From a virus: a DNA stretch of 35,763 bases. The stretch is from positions 1-35,763 of the IMG/VR virus record IMGVR_UViG_3300031631_000687; one strand, given 5' to 3'. Shown one piece after another: positions 28,250-35,763 of the stretch. Positions within the stretch are counted from its first letter, which is position 1; each line of letters begins with the position of its first letter. Both the position numbers and the translations under genes were made by a program. Below the pieces are notes generated by a model, which ran no database searches, was not told the DNA's origin, and saw only the letters and a list, made by a program, of their open reading frames with translations.

Positions 28250-29950
28250 GTGAACGACCTGACGCTCATCGCCTACCGCAACGCCATCGAGGACCTGGCC
28301 CGTGCCAGCTCTGGTGCGGAACGCAGCGCCATCGTGGGCGCGCTGGCCTCGAAGGTCAGCCGGAGCCGCAACACGGTCTACACCACGCTGCGCAAGCTGG
28401 GCTGGAGCTCTGGTCGGACCGTCCGCAGTGACAAGGGGCGGAGTGCCGTGAGCGAGGCGGGCCTACGCCAGGTCAGCCAGATGGTGGCCCAGGCCCGCAA
28501 CAAGCGCGGCGAGCCCAACCTGCCGGTCACCGAGGCCCACCGCATCGCCCAGGACCTCGACCACGAAGCCGCCCAGCTCTCCTACCGGCAGCTGCAGCGG
28601 CGGCTGGCCCAGACCGGCCTGAGCCTGCGCCACATGCGCGCCCCCGAGGCGTCCATCCACCGGGTCAGCACCCACCCCAACCACGTCTGGTTCTTCGACA
28701 TCTCCCAGGCGGTGCAGTGGTACTTCCGGGATCCGGAGTCGGGCCGCAAGCTCGACCTGTACCCCGACGCCGGCGCCCGCTTCTACAAGCTCGAGCAGGT
28801 CAAGCGGGTGCGCAAGACCATCCACCGCTTCCTGGCCGTGGACCACACCACTGGCGCCTACTTCGTGCAGTACTACTACGTGGGCGGCGAGCGGGCCGAA
28901 GACGTGGTGGACTTCCTGTACCAGGCCATGGCGCCCAAGGGACTCAACGGCGCCTACCCGTTCCGGGGTGTGCCCCGCCGCATGGTGATGGACCTGGGCT
29001 CTGCCAACAGAAGCGCCCTGGTGGTCAACCTGATGCAGGAGCTCGACGTCGAGCATGAGTTCCACGTCGCGGGCAACGCCAAGGCCAGCGGTGCCGTGGA
29101 GACCCGCCACAACCACTGGCAGCGCAGCTTCGAAGGTCGGCTGGCCCAGAAGTTCGCCGGTGACCTGGAAGAGCTCAACCGCCTGGCCACCCTGCACTGC
29201 GCTCTGTTCCAGCGAGACAGCCGGCGGCTGCACTCCAGGCACAACCAGCCCACGATGGACGCCTGGTGCCGCATCACGCCCGAGCAGCTGGTGGAGTGCC
29301 CGTCGCGTGAGCTGTTCTTCCAGCTGGCCAGCAAGTCCCCCCGCACCGGCACGCTCAACGCCCAGCACGTGCTGCGGGCCGACAGCCGCAAGTGGGAGAT
29401 TCGCGGGGAGCATGTACACGGCCGCCAGAAGGTCACCTACCGGCTGGCCCCCTTCACCGAGGTGGGCATCCGCGTATGGGACGCCCACGGCCGGGAGCTG
29501 GCCGCCACCGAACTGGGCGCCGATGCCTGGGGCTTCGCCACCGGTGGCCGCCGCCACGTGTGGGACGACGAGGACCAGGCCGGCTCCACCGCACCGCCCA
29601 CCCCTGCCCAGCACATCGCCAACGCTGTGGCCGACAAGAGCAAGCGGGTGGAGGTCTCCGGGCTGTTCGACGACCTCGAGGACCGCCTGGCCCGTCAGGC
29701 CTACCTCACCACCCGCGGCCGAGAGTGGGTGCCCAAGGCCGAGTCCCCCGTGGCGGCCGAGCCCGTGACCGGCGAGCTGGACTGCAGGGAAGAGGTGCGC
29801 GAGCGCCTGGGTGGCCTGGACCGACAGGGCTGGCAGTGGTGGGCCGATCGCATCGGCGACGGCCTGACCCGCAGCGAGCTCGACGCGGCCTTCGAGGCCT
29901 GGGCCCAGCAGGGCCAGAACGAACGCACGACCACCGCCCGGTCGGGCTGA
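28250..29950 (+). CDS. DDE transposase, MuA-like
   Basis: A 566-residue transposase starting at GTG 28250. The N-terminal 60 residues hold an HTH region (VSRSRNTVYTTLRKLGWSSG). The catalytic core shows D150 (HVWFFDIS), D248 (RRMVMDLGSAN) and E284 (ASGAVETRHNHW), an ordered DDE triad in an integrase fold. A beta-barrel-like domain follows (about 400-440), and the C-terminal part is acidic and may bind the MuB-like partner, as in Mu. Compared with MuA (663 residues) it is shorter at the N-terminus, with less room for the enhancer-binding domain. The enzyme inserts and replicates the phage by transposition, with the ATPase encoded next. Confidence 0.9.
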   Translation: MNDLTLIAYRNAIEDLARASSGAERSAIVGALASKVSRSRNTVYTTLRKLGWSSGRTVRSDKGRSAVSEAGLRQVSQMVAQARNKRGEPNLPVTEAHRIAQDLDHEAAQLSYRQLQRRLAQTGLSLRHMRAPEASIHRVSTHPNHVWFFDISQAVQWYFRDPESGRKLDLYPDAGARFYKLEQVKRVRKTIHRFLAVDHTTGAYFVQYYYVGGERAEDVVDFLYQAMAPKGLNGAYPFRGVPRRMVMDLGSANRSALVVNLMQELDVEHEFHVAGNAKASGAVETRHNHWQRSFEGRLAQKFAGDLEELNRLATLHCALFQRDSRRLHSRHNQPTMDAWCRITPEQLVECPSRELFFQLASKSPRTGTLNAQHVLRADSRKWEIRGEHVHGRQKVTYRLAPFTEVGIRVWDAHGRELAATELGADAWGFATGGRRHVWDDEDQAGSTAPPTPAQHIANAVADKSKRVEVSGLFDDLEDRLARQAYLTTRGREWVPKAESPVAAEPVTGELDCREEVRERLGGLDRQGWQWWADRIGDGLTRSELDAAFEAWAQQGQNERTTTARSG

Positions 29951-29969
29951 ACGGCACCAGGAGGGAGCC

Positions 29970-31157
29970 ATGGAACCAGCACGCAAACTCGACACCCACC
30001 CAGGCAATGGGGGCTTGCCGTCTCTGGCCCAGTCCGACCTGGCGGTCGCGCTCGCCCGCCACGGCCTGAGCGTCACCGTCTTCGCCCGCCTGGTGGGGGT
30101 GCACCGAAGCAGCCTCCACAACTGGTGGACCGGCACCACGCGCCCCAGGGTCCTGCTGCGTCGGCGAGTGGTTGCCGGCCTCGAAGAACTCAGCATCAGC
30201 CCCACGCTTCTCTTCCCCCAACCCGACGGGACCGATCCCATGACCGTCACCGATCTGGCGGCCGAGCGAAAAGCGCGCGGCCTCTCCACCCCCACTCCCA
30301 CCCCGCCCCCCACCGATCCCCAGGAGGAACAAGTGCAGGTCACCTCACGCGAGTACCTCGAGGCCAGGGACCTCGAGCACTTCCAGCTCGGACAAGATCC
30401 CTTCGACGACCCGACCGACCCCGAAGACGTCTGGCTCCCCAACGCCCTGCAGCACATCGAAGTAGCGCTGTTCGGCGCCGCGAACCGCCGCCAGATGGTG
30501 GCCCTGACCGGCGAGCCCGGCAGCGGCAAGAGCACCCTGCTGCGCCGGTTCCACGGCCGCTTCGGCAACCAGAAGCGCATCAAGCTGGTCAGCGTGGCCA
30601 GCCTGGACCGCAAGCGCATCGACTCGGGCGCCCTGGCCACGGCCATCCTGCGTGACCTCATCGGCCGCGACTGCGCCACCATGGCCATGGAGAAACGCTC
30701 GGAGCTGCTCCGCACGACCCTCGAAGATCAGGACCGCTCTGGCAACCGGCCCGTGCTGTACATCGACGAAGCCCACCTGCTGCCGCCCAAGGCGCTGGTA
30801 GCCATCAAGCAGATCTGGGACTCCCACACCCTGTTCCGTCAGCTCGCTGTGTTCCTGGTGGGCCAGCAGGGCCTCGAGCGCAGGCTGCGCAACGACCCCG
30901 CCGTGCGCGAGGTCACCGGCCGCACCCGCATCCTCACCATCCCGCCAGTGAAGGATGCCGGCGAGTACCTGCGCTGGCGGTTCGCACGGGTCGGTGGCGA
31001 CGCCGACGCCGTCTTCGCGCCCGACGCCTACAAAGCCCTGGCCGTAGCTGGCAAATACCCGTTGTGGATCAACAACCTGGCCAGCCACTCCATGCGTCTG
31101 GCTGTAGAGTTGGGCTACGAAAAGGTCGACCAGGGCCTGGTGGGGAGGGTGGGATGA
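29970..31157 (+). CDS. MuB-like AAA+ target-selection ATPase
   Basis: A 395-residue protein with AGGAGGG before its ATG. N-terminal HTH (about residues 22-75: DLAVALARHGLSVTVFARLV, VHRSSLHNWWTG), as in Mu B, then a linker rich in Pro/Thr, and the AAA+ domain with Walker A GEPGSGKST (181-189) and Walker B VLYIDEAH (D266, E267). MuB polymerises on target DNA, recruits transposase and protects the phage from self-insertion. Gene order A-B is conserved. The ExeA/TniB family is the nearest relative. Confidence 0.88.
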   Translation: MEPARKLDTHPGNGGLPSLAQSDLAVALARHGLSVTVFARLVGVHRSSLHNWWTGTTRPRVLLRRRVVAGLEELSISPTLLFPQPDGTDPMTVTDLAAERKARGLSTPTPTPPPTDPQEEQVQVTSREYLEARDLEHFQLGQDPFDDPTDPEDVWLPNALQHIEVALFGAANRRQMVALTGEPGSGKSTLLRRFHGRFGNQKRIKLVSVASLDRKRIDSGALATAILRDLIGRDCATMAMEKRSELLRTTLEDQDRSGNRPVLYIDEAHLLPPKALVAIKQIWDSHTLFRQLAVFLVGQQGLERRLRNDPAVREVTGRTRILTIPPVKDAGEYLRWRFARVGGDADAVFAPDAYKALAVAGKYPLWINNLASHSMRLAVELGYEKVDQGLVGRVG

Positions 31158-31423
31158 CCAAGGCTACCGTCGACGTCATCGTCAAGGGCCGGGGGAACAG
31201 CCGGTACGTCTTCGTCAACGGCCACCAGGTGGGCCGCCTCGAGCGCAGAGTGGGCACCCAGACCACCCGCGGCACCGAGGACGGCAAGGCGTACACCGGG
31301 CGCAAGTCGGTGACCTCCTGGCGCGCCTACAACATGGCCGGCCGGTACGTCGGCGAGCTGGCGAGCATGGCCGCCTGGAAGCGCTGGTGGGCAGACCGCA
31401 CCGCGCAAAGCGAGCGTGGCTGA
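31154..31423 (+). CDS. Unknown small early protein
   Basis: An 89-residue protein starting at 31154, overlapping the MuB-like stop (ATGA), the reason for this start. The sequence is basic and beta-rich at the N-terminus (ATVDVIVKGRGNSRYVFVNG) and aromatic near the C-terminus (SWRAYNMAGRYVGELASMAA). No family is recognised. Its coupling with the ATPase suggests a role in transposition or early control, but nothing more is visible. Confidence 0.55.
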   Translation: MTKATVDVIVKGRGNSRYVFVNGHQVGRLERRVGTQTTRGTEDGKAYTGRKSVTSWRAYNMAGRYVGELASMAAWKRWWADRTAQSERG

Positions 31424-31701
31424 TGGACCGCACCGCCCTGCGAGACATGCTGCTCGAGGCCTCCCGCGAGTGGGGCCTGGGCAACACTGCCCCCATCGAG
31501 CTGATCGTCTCCGTGCTCGAAGAGTCGATCGAGATGTCCAAGCGCAACGCCAACATCCCAGCCGCGCTGAACATGGCGGGTCGCTGGGTTCTTCGGCTGC
31601 AGACCGAGCGCGATCCGGACGCCGATCGCGAAGCCGACCTCCCTCTCCCCACAGTCCCCGGCAGCGCCGAACCTGGCGAAGCCCAACCCCGAAGCGCCTA
31701 G
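31423..31701 (+). CDS. Unknown small early protein
   Basis: A 92-residue protein; the ATG at 31423 shares a base with the upstream TGA. The N-terminal 60 residues are helical (ALRDMLLEASREWGLGNTAP, ELIVSVLEESIEMSK, AALNMAGRWVLRLQ), the rest is Pro/Glu/Ala-rich and disordered. No family is recognised. It precedes gam, where Mu also keeps small genes of unclear function. Confidence 0.55.
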   Translation: MDRTALRDMLLEASREWGLGNTAPIELIVSVLEESIEMSKRNANIPAALNMAGRWVLRLQTERDPDADREADLPLPTVPGSAEPGEAQPRSA

Positions 31702-31716
31702 GCGCAGAGAGATCCC

Positions 31717-32289
31717 ATGACCACGAACGAACAGAAACCCGAGGTTCACGTCACCACCGAGACACGCCGCGAGCTGCGCGTGCTGCACGAGTGGCCCGAC
31801 GTGGACCACCTGCTGCTGGCGCTGCGCATGGCCGACACGGAGATCGCCGGCATCGAGGTCACCTTCGACGCCCAGCTGCAGATCATCCAGGAAGGCAAGC
31901 AGGCTGCGCTCGAGGCGGTACAGGCCCGCAAGGCCCGCATGGAAGAGCTGCTCGAGACCTGGGTCGAGGACCACCGCTCCGACTACAAGGGCAAGAGCAA
32001 GCAGCTGGTGCACGGCCGGGTGGGCCACCGCTCTGGCGCCCCCAAGGTGGACATGCCCAAGGGCGAAGCCTTCACCCTGGCCCGGGTCCAGACCCGCGGC
32101 CACGGCGAGTGCTTCGTGACCACGCCCAAGCTGGACAAGAAGGGGCTCAAGAAGCTCACCCCCGCCGAGCAGGCCCTGTGCGGCGTGGTGGTCTCCCGGA
32201 GTGAGGCCTTCTTCTACAAGCTCTCCAAGAGCCCCGGCATCGTCTACCCCGAGATCAGCGACCAGCAGGCCAAGGCCAGCGAAGCGTAG
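31717..32289 (+). CDS. gam: Host-nuclease inhibitor Gam
   Basis: A 190-residue protein of the Mu Gam family. The N-terminal helical part (HLLLALRMADTEIAGIEVTF, LQIIQEGKQAALEAVQARKA, RMEELLETWVEDHRSD) is followed by the conserved beta segment (KQLVHGRVGHRSGAPKVDMP) and a C-terminal basic region. Mu Gam is a Ku-like dimer that binds DNA ends and blocks host exonucleases such as RecBCD. Position after transposase and ATPase agrees with Mu. Length is close to the family norm (about 175). Confidence 0.87.
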   Translation: MTTNEQKPEVHVTTETRRELRVLHEWPDVDHLLLALRMADTEIAGIEVTFDAQLQIIQEGKQAALEAVQARKARMEELLETWVEDHRSDYKGKSKQLVHGRVGHRSGAPKVDMPKGEAFTLARVQTRGHGECFVTTPKLDKKGLKKLTPAEQALCGVVVSRSEAFFYKLSKSPGIVYPEISDQQAKASEA

Positions 32290-32325
32290 ACCCAGCCAGG
32301 AGGCTGAACCACAACATCGACCGAG

Positions 32326-32357
32326 GGCGCCAGGACGGCGCCGCCACCTCCGGGTGG
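32326..32357 (+). other. Two adjacent hairpins after gam
   Basis: In the 99-bp gap after gam: GGCGCC-AGGAC-GGCGCC (32326-32342), immediately followed by CCACC-TCCG-GGTGG (32344-32357). No U-run follows, so termination is doubtful. It may separate early and middle parts of the operon. No other gene is visible in the gap. Confidence 0.45.
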
Positions 32358-32388
32358 AAGGGGTCGTGCCCTGACCATGAGGAGAACC

Positions 32389-33051
32389 ATGGGCACCCCC
32401 AGATCAACCAGGACAGCCGGCCAAAACCGGCGCATGCACGGACTCGTGGGCCAGCTGGCCAAGGCCACCGGCAGCACGAGGGACGAAGCCAAGGAGTCCC
32501 TACGGCGCCACTGCCGCGAGGTCTCCGGGCAGGAGCACAGCTCGAGGCTGTCCCGCTACCAGGCCAACCAGGTCATCCAGCGGCTCGAGGTCGAGCTCGC
32601 CGGCCAGCGAACCGAGCAGCAGCCTGACCGGGAGCCCTGGGGGCAGCGCGGACCTGGACCCCGAGCCGGCCAGAACATCACCTCACGCCAGACCGAGGTG
32701 CTGCAGGCCTTGTTCCAGCAGGCGGGGATGGGTGATCGCAAGCGCCAGATGGTCTTCGCCAAGCGCCAGTGCAAGGCACCTTGGCCCCAGACTCAGCACC
32801 ACTACGACCAGATCTGCGAGGCGCTCAAGGCCATCATCTTGCGCACTACCGCCGCCAGCGACGCCTGGCGCCGAGCCAAGGCCCTGCGGGGCCGCGCCGA
32901 GCTGGACGACTGGAAGCGGCACTTCATCGCCGACCTGTGCCGCCAGTTCGAGCACGCCGCAGACGATGACGCCATCGACACCGTGCTGACCCCACACAAG
33001 CTGGCCAAGCTGGTCGAGGCCGAGGCCTGGTGCCTGAAGAGGGCCGGATGA
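32389..33051 (+). CDS. GemA/Mu gp16-like regulatory protein (DUF1018)
   Basis: A 220-residue protein; ATG 32389 was chosen because GAGGAG lies 4 nt upstream, but 32377 is also possible. The N-terminal half matches the Mu gp16 family: MHGLVGQLAKATGSTRDEAK, SLRRHCREVSG, LSRYQANQVIQRLEVEL. A Gln/Arg-rich linker follows, then a helical C-terminal part (QTEVLQALFQQAGMGDRKRQ). In Mu, GemA is reported to modify host DNA supercoiling and gene expression. The family is a dependable mark of Mu-like early regions. Confidence 0.8.
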   Translation: MGTPRSTRTAGQNRRMHGLVGQLAKATGSTRDEAKESLRRHCREVSGQEHSSRLSRYQANQVIQRLEVELAGQRTEQQPDREPWGQRGPGPRAGQNITSRQTEVLQALFQQAGMGDRKRQMVFAKRQCKAPWPQTQHHYDQICEALKAIILRTTAASDAWRRAKALRGRAELDDWKRHFIADLCRQFEHAADDDAIDTVLTPHKLAKLVEAEAWCLKRAG

Positions 33052-33401
33052 TGCCGGGCCTGCTCCTCGTGCCCCACGTTGCCGAGCATTTCGGCGTGTC
33101 CTCCCAGACCGTCAGGCGCTGGCTCGACGAAGGCCGGCTCCCGGGCGTCCGCATCAGTCGGCGCCTGGTGCGCATCGACGCCAGCTCCGTCCACGACGAT
33201 GAGCGCCCCGCCGTGCCGCCCGGCCCATCCCATGTCGATGCGACGTGGGTGGCCGAGGCCTGGTCCATGCACCGCCGCACCGTGTTGGGCCTCGCCGACG
33301 CTGGCGTGCTCCACGGTTCATTCGTCGGGCGGCGCTGGTCGTTCCGGCGGGCGGACCTGTCCCGCTTCCTCGACGAGCACCGCGTGGAGAGAGCAGCATG
33401 A
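33048..33401 (+). CDS. Tandem MerR/excisionase-like HTH protein
   Basis: A 117-residue protein starting at 33048 on the GemA stop. Two HTH_17-like units are visible: LLLVPHVAEHFGVSSQTVRR with WLDEGRLPGVRISRRLVRI (about residues 5-45), and TWVAEAWSMHRRTVLGLADA with FVGRRWSFRRADLSRFL (about 60-110). Excisionase and MerR-type HTHs bind DNA with a wing made by the second motif. It could be an early or middle regulator, or a DNA-bending protein. Two units in one chain may bind a direct repeat. Confidence 0.65.
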   Translation: MMPGLLLVPHVAEHFGVSSQTVRRWLDEGRLPGVRISRRLVRIDASSVHDDERPAVPPGPSHVDATWVAEAWSMHRRTVLGLADAGVLHGSFVGRRWSFRRADLSRFLDEHRVERAA

Positions 33402-34156
33402 TCGGCCCCACCCGCTACATCCCAACGCCGGGCCGCGTGGTCCAGGCACCCAGGCTGCAGAGCTGCGGCCGCTACTCCAAGTGCCTCCTGAAGGCAGCCT
33501 CGCAGAACTGGCCCAGCTTCACCTGCCGGGGCTGCAAGCTGGCCACCCGCGGCAAGCTGGCGGCTCCACAGGACCTCGGCCGGGCGCCGGCCCTCGAGGA
33601 CACCACCCCCGTCAACGACTGGGCTCCAGCCAGGCCCGAATGGAAGTACCCCACGCCAGCCCGGAACCTCGAGTGCTCGCGCTGCGGGCGTGAGGGGACC
33701 GCGCGGCTGGTCCACCAGGTCGAAGGCGAGCCCGCCTGCATCCTGTGCCGGCCCGACCTGGGCGCCCCCGTGCACCCCGAGTGGGCCTGGCGACTGGAAC
33801 ACCGCGGCCACCTGGCCAGCAACGCTCCGCTGCTGCCCTTGCGGCAGCTCGCCGGCATGACGGGGTTCACCGTCGGCGGTGTCTGGGAGCGCATTCGCAA
33901 GGGGCGCCTGGTTCACTACCACGCCGACCGCGGCCTGATGCTGGTCCCCGCCGCCCAGCTCGGCGTGGCCACGCCGCCGGGTCCCGACGACGAGCAGCTC
34001 GAGCCCGGCCTGGTTCGCGAGTTGCTGCACGCCAAGCCCAGCCACCGCCGTGTCGAGCAGCTCGTCGCAGGCCACCAGGCCGTGCCCTGGCTCGAGCTCG
34101 CCCACCACCTGGCCTCCACCTGCTCCGTCAACCTGGGAGGGAACCATGCTCACTGA
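33398..34156 (+). CDS. Zinc-ribbon and HTH protein, function unknown
   Basis: A 252-residue protein overlapping the previous stop (ATGA). Two four-cysteine groups are visible: C23, C29, C43, C46 (SCGRYSKC and CRGCK) and C93, C96, C114, C117 (CSRCG and CILC), both able to hold zinc. A third part (about 145-190: LPLRQLAGMTGFTVGGVWER, IRKGRLVHYHADRGLMLVPA) resembles the HTH_17 units of the upstream gene. The rest is helical. This combination fits a DNA-binding regulator, perhaps replacing the Mor/C activators, which were not found. No known family is recognised. Confidence 0.5.
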   Translation: MIGPTRYIPTPGRVVQAPRLQSCGRYSKCLLKAASQNWPSFTCRGCKLATRGKLAAPQDLGRAPALEDTTPVNDWAPARPEWKYPTPARNLECSRCGREGTARLVHQVEGEPACILCRPDLGAPVHPEWAWRLEHRGHLASNAPLLPLRQLAGMTGFTVGGVWERIRKGRLVHYHADRGLMLVPAAQLGVATPPGPDDEQLEPGLVRELLHAKPSHRRVEQLVAGHQAVPWLELAHHLASTCSVNLGGNHAH

Positions 34157-34304
34157 ACTCGTGCAGCTGCTGCCGCAGCCTCACCCTCACTTCATCTCCC
34201 TATTGCAGGCCGGGGTCATCGTCGGGGCTGGGGTGTACCTCTACCTCTGGGCGTGTCGCCAGGACCGGGCCGAGGCCGCAGGGCGGGATCAGGCACAGCC
34301 ATGA
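34146..34304 (+). CDS. Small single-span membrane protein
   Basis: A 52-residue protein with GGGAGGG before ATG 34146. One membrane segment (about residues 17-36: FISLLQAGVIVGAGVYLYLW) and a charged C-terminus (CRQDRAEAAGRDQ). Start overlaps the previous gene, and the stop overlaps the next start (ATGA). Phage early operons often carry such proteins; superinfection exclusion is one possibility, without support in the sequence. Confidence 0.5.
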   Translation: MLTELVQLLPQPHPHFISLLQAGVIVGAGVYLYLWACRQDRAEAAGRDQAQP

Positions 34305-34816
34305 TGGCGCTGACCCTGTGGCCCGAGTGGGCCTGGGCAGTCTGCCAGCTCGGCAAGGATGTCGAGAACCGTGGCTGGCGCCCGTGGGGACGCCTGGGCA
34401 AGAAGAGCTGGCTGGCCATCCATGCCGGCGCCTTCATTGGCGGCCGGCCGGGGAAACAGGTGAAGCGCGAGGGCGTCTGCTCCGTGCTGGACATGGCACA
34501 GCGCGGTGGCTGGAGCCAGCATCTCACCGGCCAGTTCGGGCGCTTCGGGAGCGAGCTCCGCCACCCCGAGCTCGGCCAGGTCGAGCTCGACTGGGACACC
34601 TTGGCCGCCAGCGCGATCATTGCTGTCGTAAAGGTGCCTCGTGCGAGCAGGGCCAGCGCGTCACCCTGGGCAGTCCCGGGCGAGTGGCACTGGGAGCTCG
34701 AGGATCTCCACGTCCTCGCGGAGCCCGTGGACTGTCCCGGGCGGCTGGGACTGTGGGCGCCTGGGGACGCCATCAGCGAGGCTGTGCTCGCCCAGCTCGA
34801 GCAGGGGCAGCGATGA
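34301..34816 (+). CDS. ASCH-domain protein
   Basis: A 171-residue protein starting at 34301 (ATGATG, overlapping the previous stop). ASCH/PUA-like features: MALTLWPEWAWAVCQLGKDV, VENRGWRPWGRLGKKSWLAI, HAGAFIGG at the start, and ASAIIAVVKVPR as a later strand. This N-terminal pattern (P-W-A, G-K-x-x-E-N-R, I-H-A) is typical. ASCH proteins bind RNA or nucleotides; some remove acetyl groups from modified cytidine. Phages often encode them with unknown role. No catalytic residues can be named here. Confidence 0.7.
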   Translation: MMALTLWPEWAWAVCQLGKDVENRGWRPWGRLGKKSWLAIHAGAFIGGRPGKQVKREGVCSVLDMAQRGGWSQHLTGQFGRFGSELRHPELGQVELDWDTLAASAIIAVVKVPRASRASASPWAVPGEWHWELEDLHVLAEPVDCPGRLGLWAPGDAISEAVLAQLEQGQR

Positions 34817-34920
34817 GCAAGAGGCCCAAGGTCAACGACCACTCGCCGTCCTGCTCGACGAGGTGCGCACCAGGACAGCGAATCAGACCCAAGAGACTGA
34901 CACCCCTTGCCGCTGGTTGA
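34813..34920 (+). CDS. Very short ORF, perhaps a truncated gene
   Basis: A 35-codon frame that overlaps the ASCH stop (ATGA) as a real operon member would, but it ends after a Lys/Arg/Pro-rich segment (MSKRPKVNDHSPSCSTRCAP) with a Cys pair. Base composition changes near 34870-34920 towards the AT-rich cargo gene, so it may be the 5' remnant of a gene cut by insertion of that cargo. No family is recognised. Confidence 0.3.
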   Translation: MSKRPKVNDHSPSCSTRCAPGQRIRPKRLTPLAAG

Positions 34921-34925
34921 AATCA

Positions 34926-34949
34926 TGATACCCGATTTTATCGGAATCA
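34926..34949. promoter_or_regulatory. Palindrome upstream of the last gene
   Basis: TGAT-AC-CCGAT-TTT-ATCGG-A-ATCA, a nearly perfect palindrome at the point where GC falls. It lies 13 bp before ATG 34963, so it could be an operator for that gene or the terminator of the early operon; a TTGAAA (34917-34922) could be a -35 but no good -10 is seen. Confidence 0.45.
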
Positions 34950-34962
34950 ACGGAGGGTACCC

Positions 34963-35763
34963 ATGACACCAAAAGGACAAGACGCCTGGCTGGATGGAAG
35001 AATCCATCAATTGGAGGGCTTCTTCAAAGACCAGGACTACAAGCTACTTACTGGTATGAGGAAGAAGCGTGCCAAGGCCCTTTCGGAGAAGGTGAAGATA
35101 GGTGGAGAGACAATATCTTCTCGGGCCGCTTTGGTTGTCCCTCTATATCAAGTCGCCTGGGCCGACGGATTGTTGCACGAGACTGACAAGGCTTATCTCG
35201 ACGGATTTGTCAACGAGATTGGTGCAACAAGGAAGGAGAAGTCCCTTCTCCAGGCGCTTCTTGCCAACAGTCTGTCGCCAGAAGAGTATTCACGGGTGCT
35301 CTACAAGATCCGTGAGACTATCAACCACTTGGACATCCTTTGGGCTGCGCGGGTACGTGAAAGAATTTCACAGTGTGGCGCGCGGATCTGTGGTAGCAGC
35401 CAAAGTGGAGAAGTGGACGTATTCACTAGGAAGCGGGGGGTATTAAACTCCCTTGATAGAGAGTTGAATACCAACGCACTTGAGATGTTCTTCTTCCAGC
35501 GGTTCTTGCAGGCGATCCCTGCGGCTAGTCGCTCGTTTGAACTCATTGGCTCATGCATTCGCTTGTTGGGTGGGCTGGACACGGTCGGTTCGCCGGCGAG
35601 CATGGAAGTGCCCAAGGGGAGCATTCTAAGAGTAGTAGGAGTGCGTCCGGCAACGGACTATCTCTCAACAGGTAAATTCCTGTGGCTGCTTGTCGAGGGG
35701 GATTGCGTGGATGGCCATGTCATGATTCCTTTCCCCGGCAGAAACTACGTGCTGGTGTCATAG
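34963..35763 (+). CDS. Accessory protein with TerB-like segment, function unknown
   Basis: A 266-residue protein with GGAGG 6 nt before ATG 34963; the stop is the last codon of the window. GC is clearly lower than in the phage backbone, as in the ATPase cassette. Residues about 55-105 (SRAALVVPLYQVAWADGLLH, EKSLLQALLANSLS) resemble the helical TerB domain, with the typical WADG turn. The C-terminal 60 residues (ILRVVGVRP, FLWLLVEGDCVDGHVMIPFP) look like a small beta barrel, perhaps SH3-like. No enzymatic motif is seen. It may be a moron or defence gene added at the end of the early region. Both domain calls are tentative. Confidence 0.55.
   Translation: MTPKGQDAWLDGRIHQLEGFFKDQDYKLLTGMRKKRAKALSEKVKIGGETISSRAALVVPLYQVAWADGLLHETDKAYLDGFVNEIGATRKEKSLLQALLANSLSPEEYSRVLYKIRETINHLDILWAARVRERISQCGARICGSSQSGEVDVFTRKRGVLNSLDRELNTNALEMFFFQRFLQAIPAASRSFELIGSCIRLLGGLDTVGSPASMEVPKGSILRVVGVRPATDYLSTGKFLWLLVEGDCVDGHVMIPFPGRNYVLVS

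Noticed and set aside
28463-30715. 750-codon open frame on the minus strand
   Set aside because: Antisense of the transposase and ATPase genes, which have clear DDE and Walker motifs.

Overview
The window is most of a Mu-like (transposable, contractile-tailed) prophage in a high-GC Gram-negative bacterium. Three things show this: a DDE transposase with a MuB-type AAA+ partner, a Gam and GemA pair, and an almost complete set of Mu-order head, baseplate and tail genes that end in lysis genes. GC is high in the phage backbone and many starts are GTG or TTG. A C-terminal motif in the DUF3102 protein recalls myxobacterial and other deltaproteobacterial proteins, but the host cannot be named with confidence.

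Layout. Positions 1-21735 hold the late operon on the minus strand, read from right to left: DUF2730 protein, winged-helix protein, small and large terminase, a portal/MuF fusion, protease with nested scaffold, a decoration/fibre protein with 144-bp tandem repeats, major head protein, neck and tail completion proteins, sheath, tube, tail assembly chaperone with an overlapping frame, tape measure, DNA-circulation-domain protein, LysM tail protein, baseplate hub, spike, gp46, gp47 and gp48 homologues, a distal unknown protein, then endolysin, holin-like and spanin-like genes. Nearly all junctions are ATGA or GTGA overlaps.

Positions 21939-25937 hold a leftward cassette: an XRE-type repressor, a possible 76-codon ORF, a PD-(D/E)XK-like effector, a small middle protein and an SMC/Rad50-like ABC ATPase. 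Its GC is visibly lower than the backbone. It looks like an ABC-three-component (ABC-3C) conflict system placed directly behind the repressor, so it is probably expressed in the lysogen.

Between the repressor and the rightward early genes lie two GTCT-N5-AGAC operators 20 bp apart. Positions 26009-34920 are the early operon on the plus strand: Ner-like regulator, winged helix, tandem CsrA-like protein, DUF3102 protein, MuA-like transposase, MuB-like ATPase, two unknown small genes, Gam, GemA/gp16, a double-HTH protein, a zinc-ribbon/HTH protein, a small membrane protein and an ASCH-domain protein. Positions 34963-35763 carry a lower-GC gene with a TerB-like segment, probably accessory cargo.

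Unlike Mu, the late block is divergent from the early block, with repressor and cargo between them. Neither prophage end was recognised in the window. No tRNA, rRNA or CRISPR array was seen, and no gene-free stretch exceeds about 230 bases.
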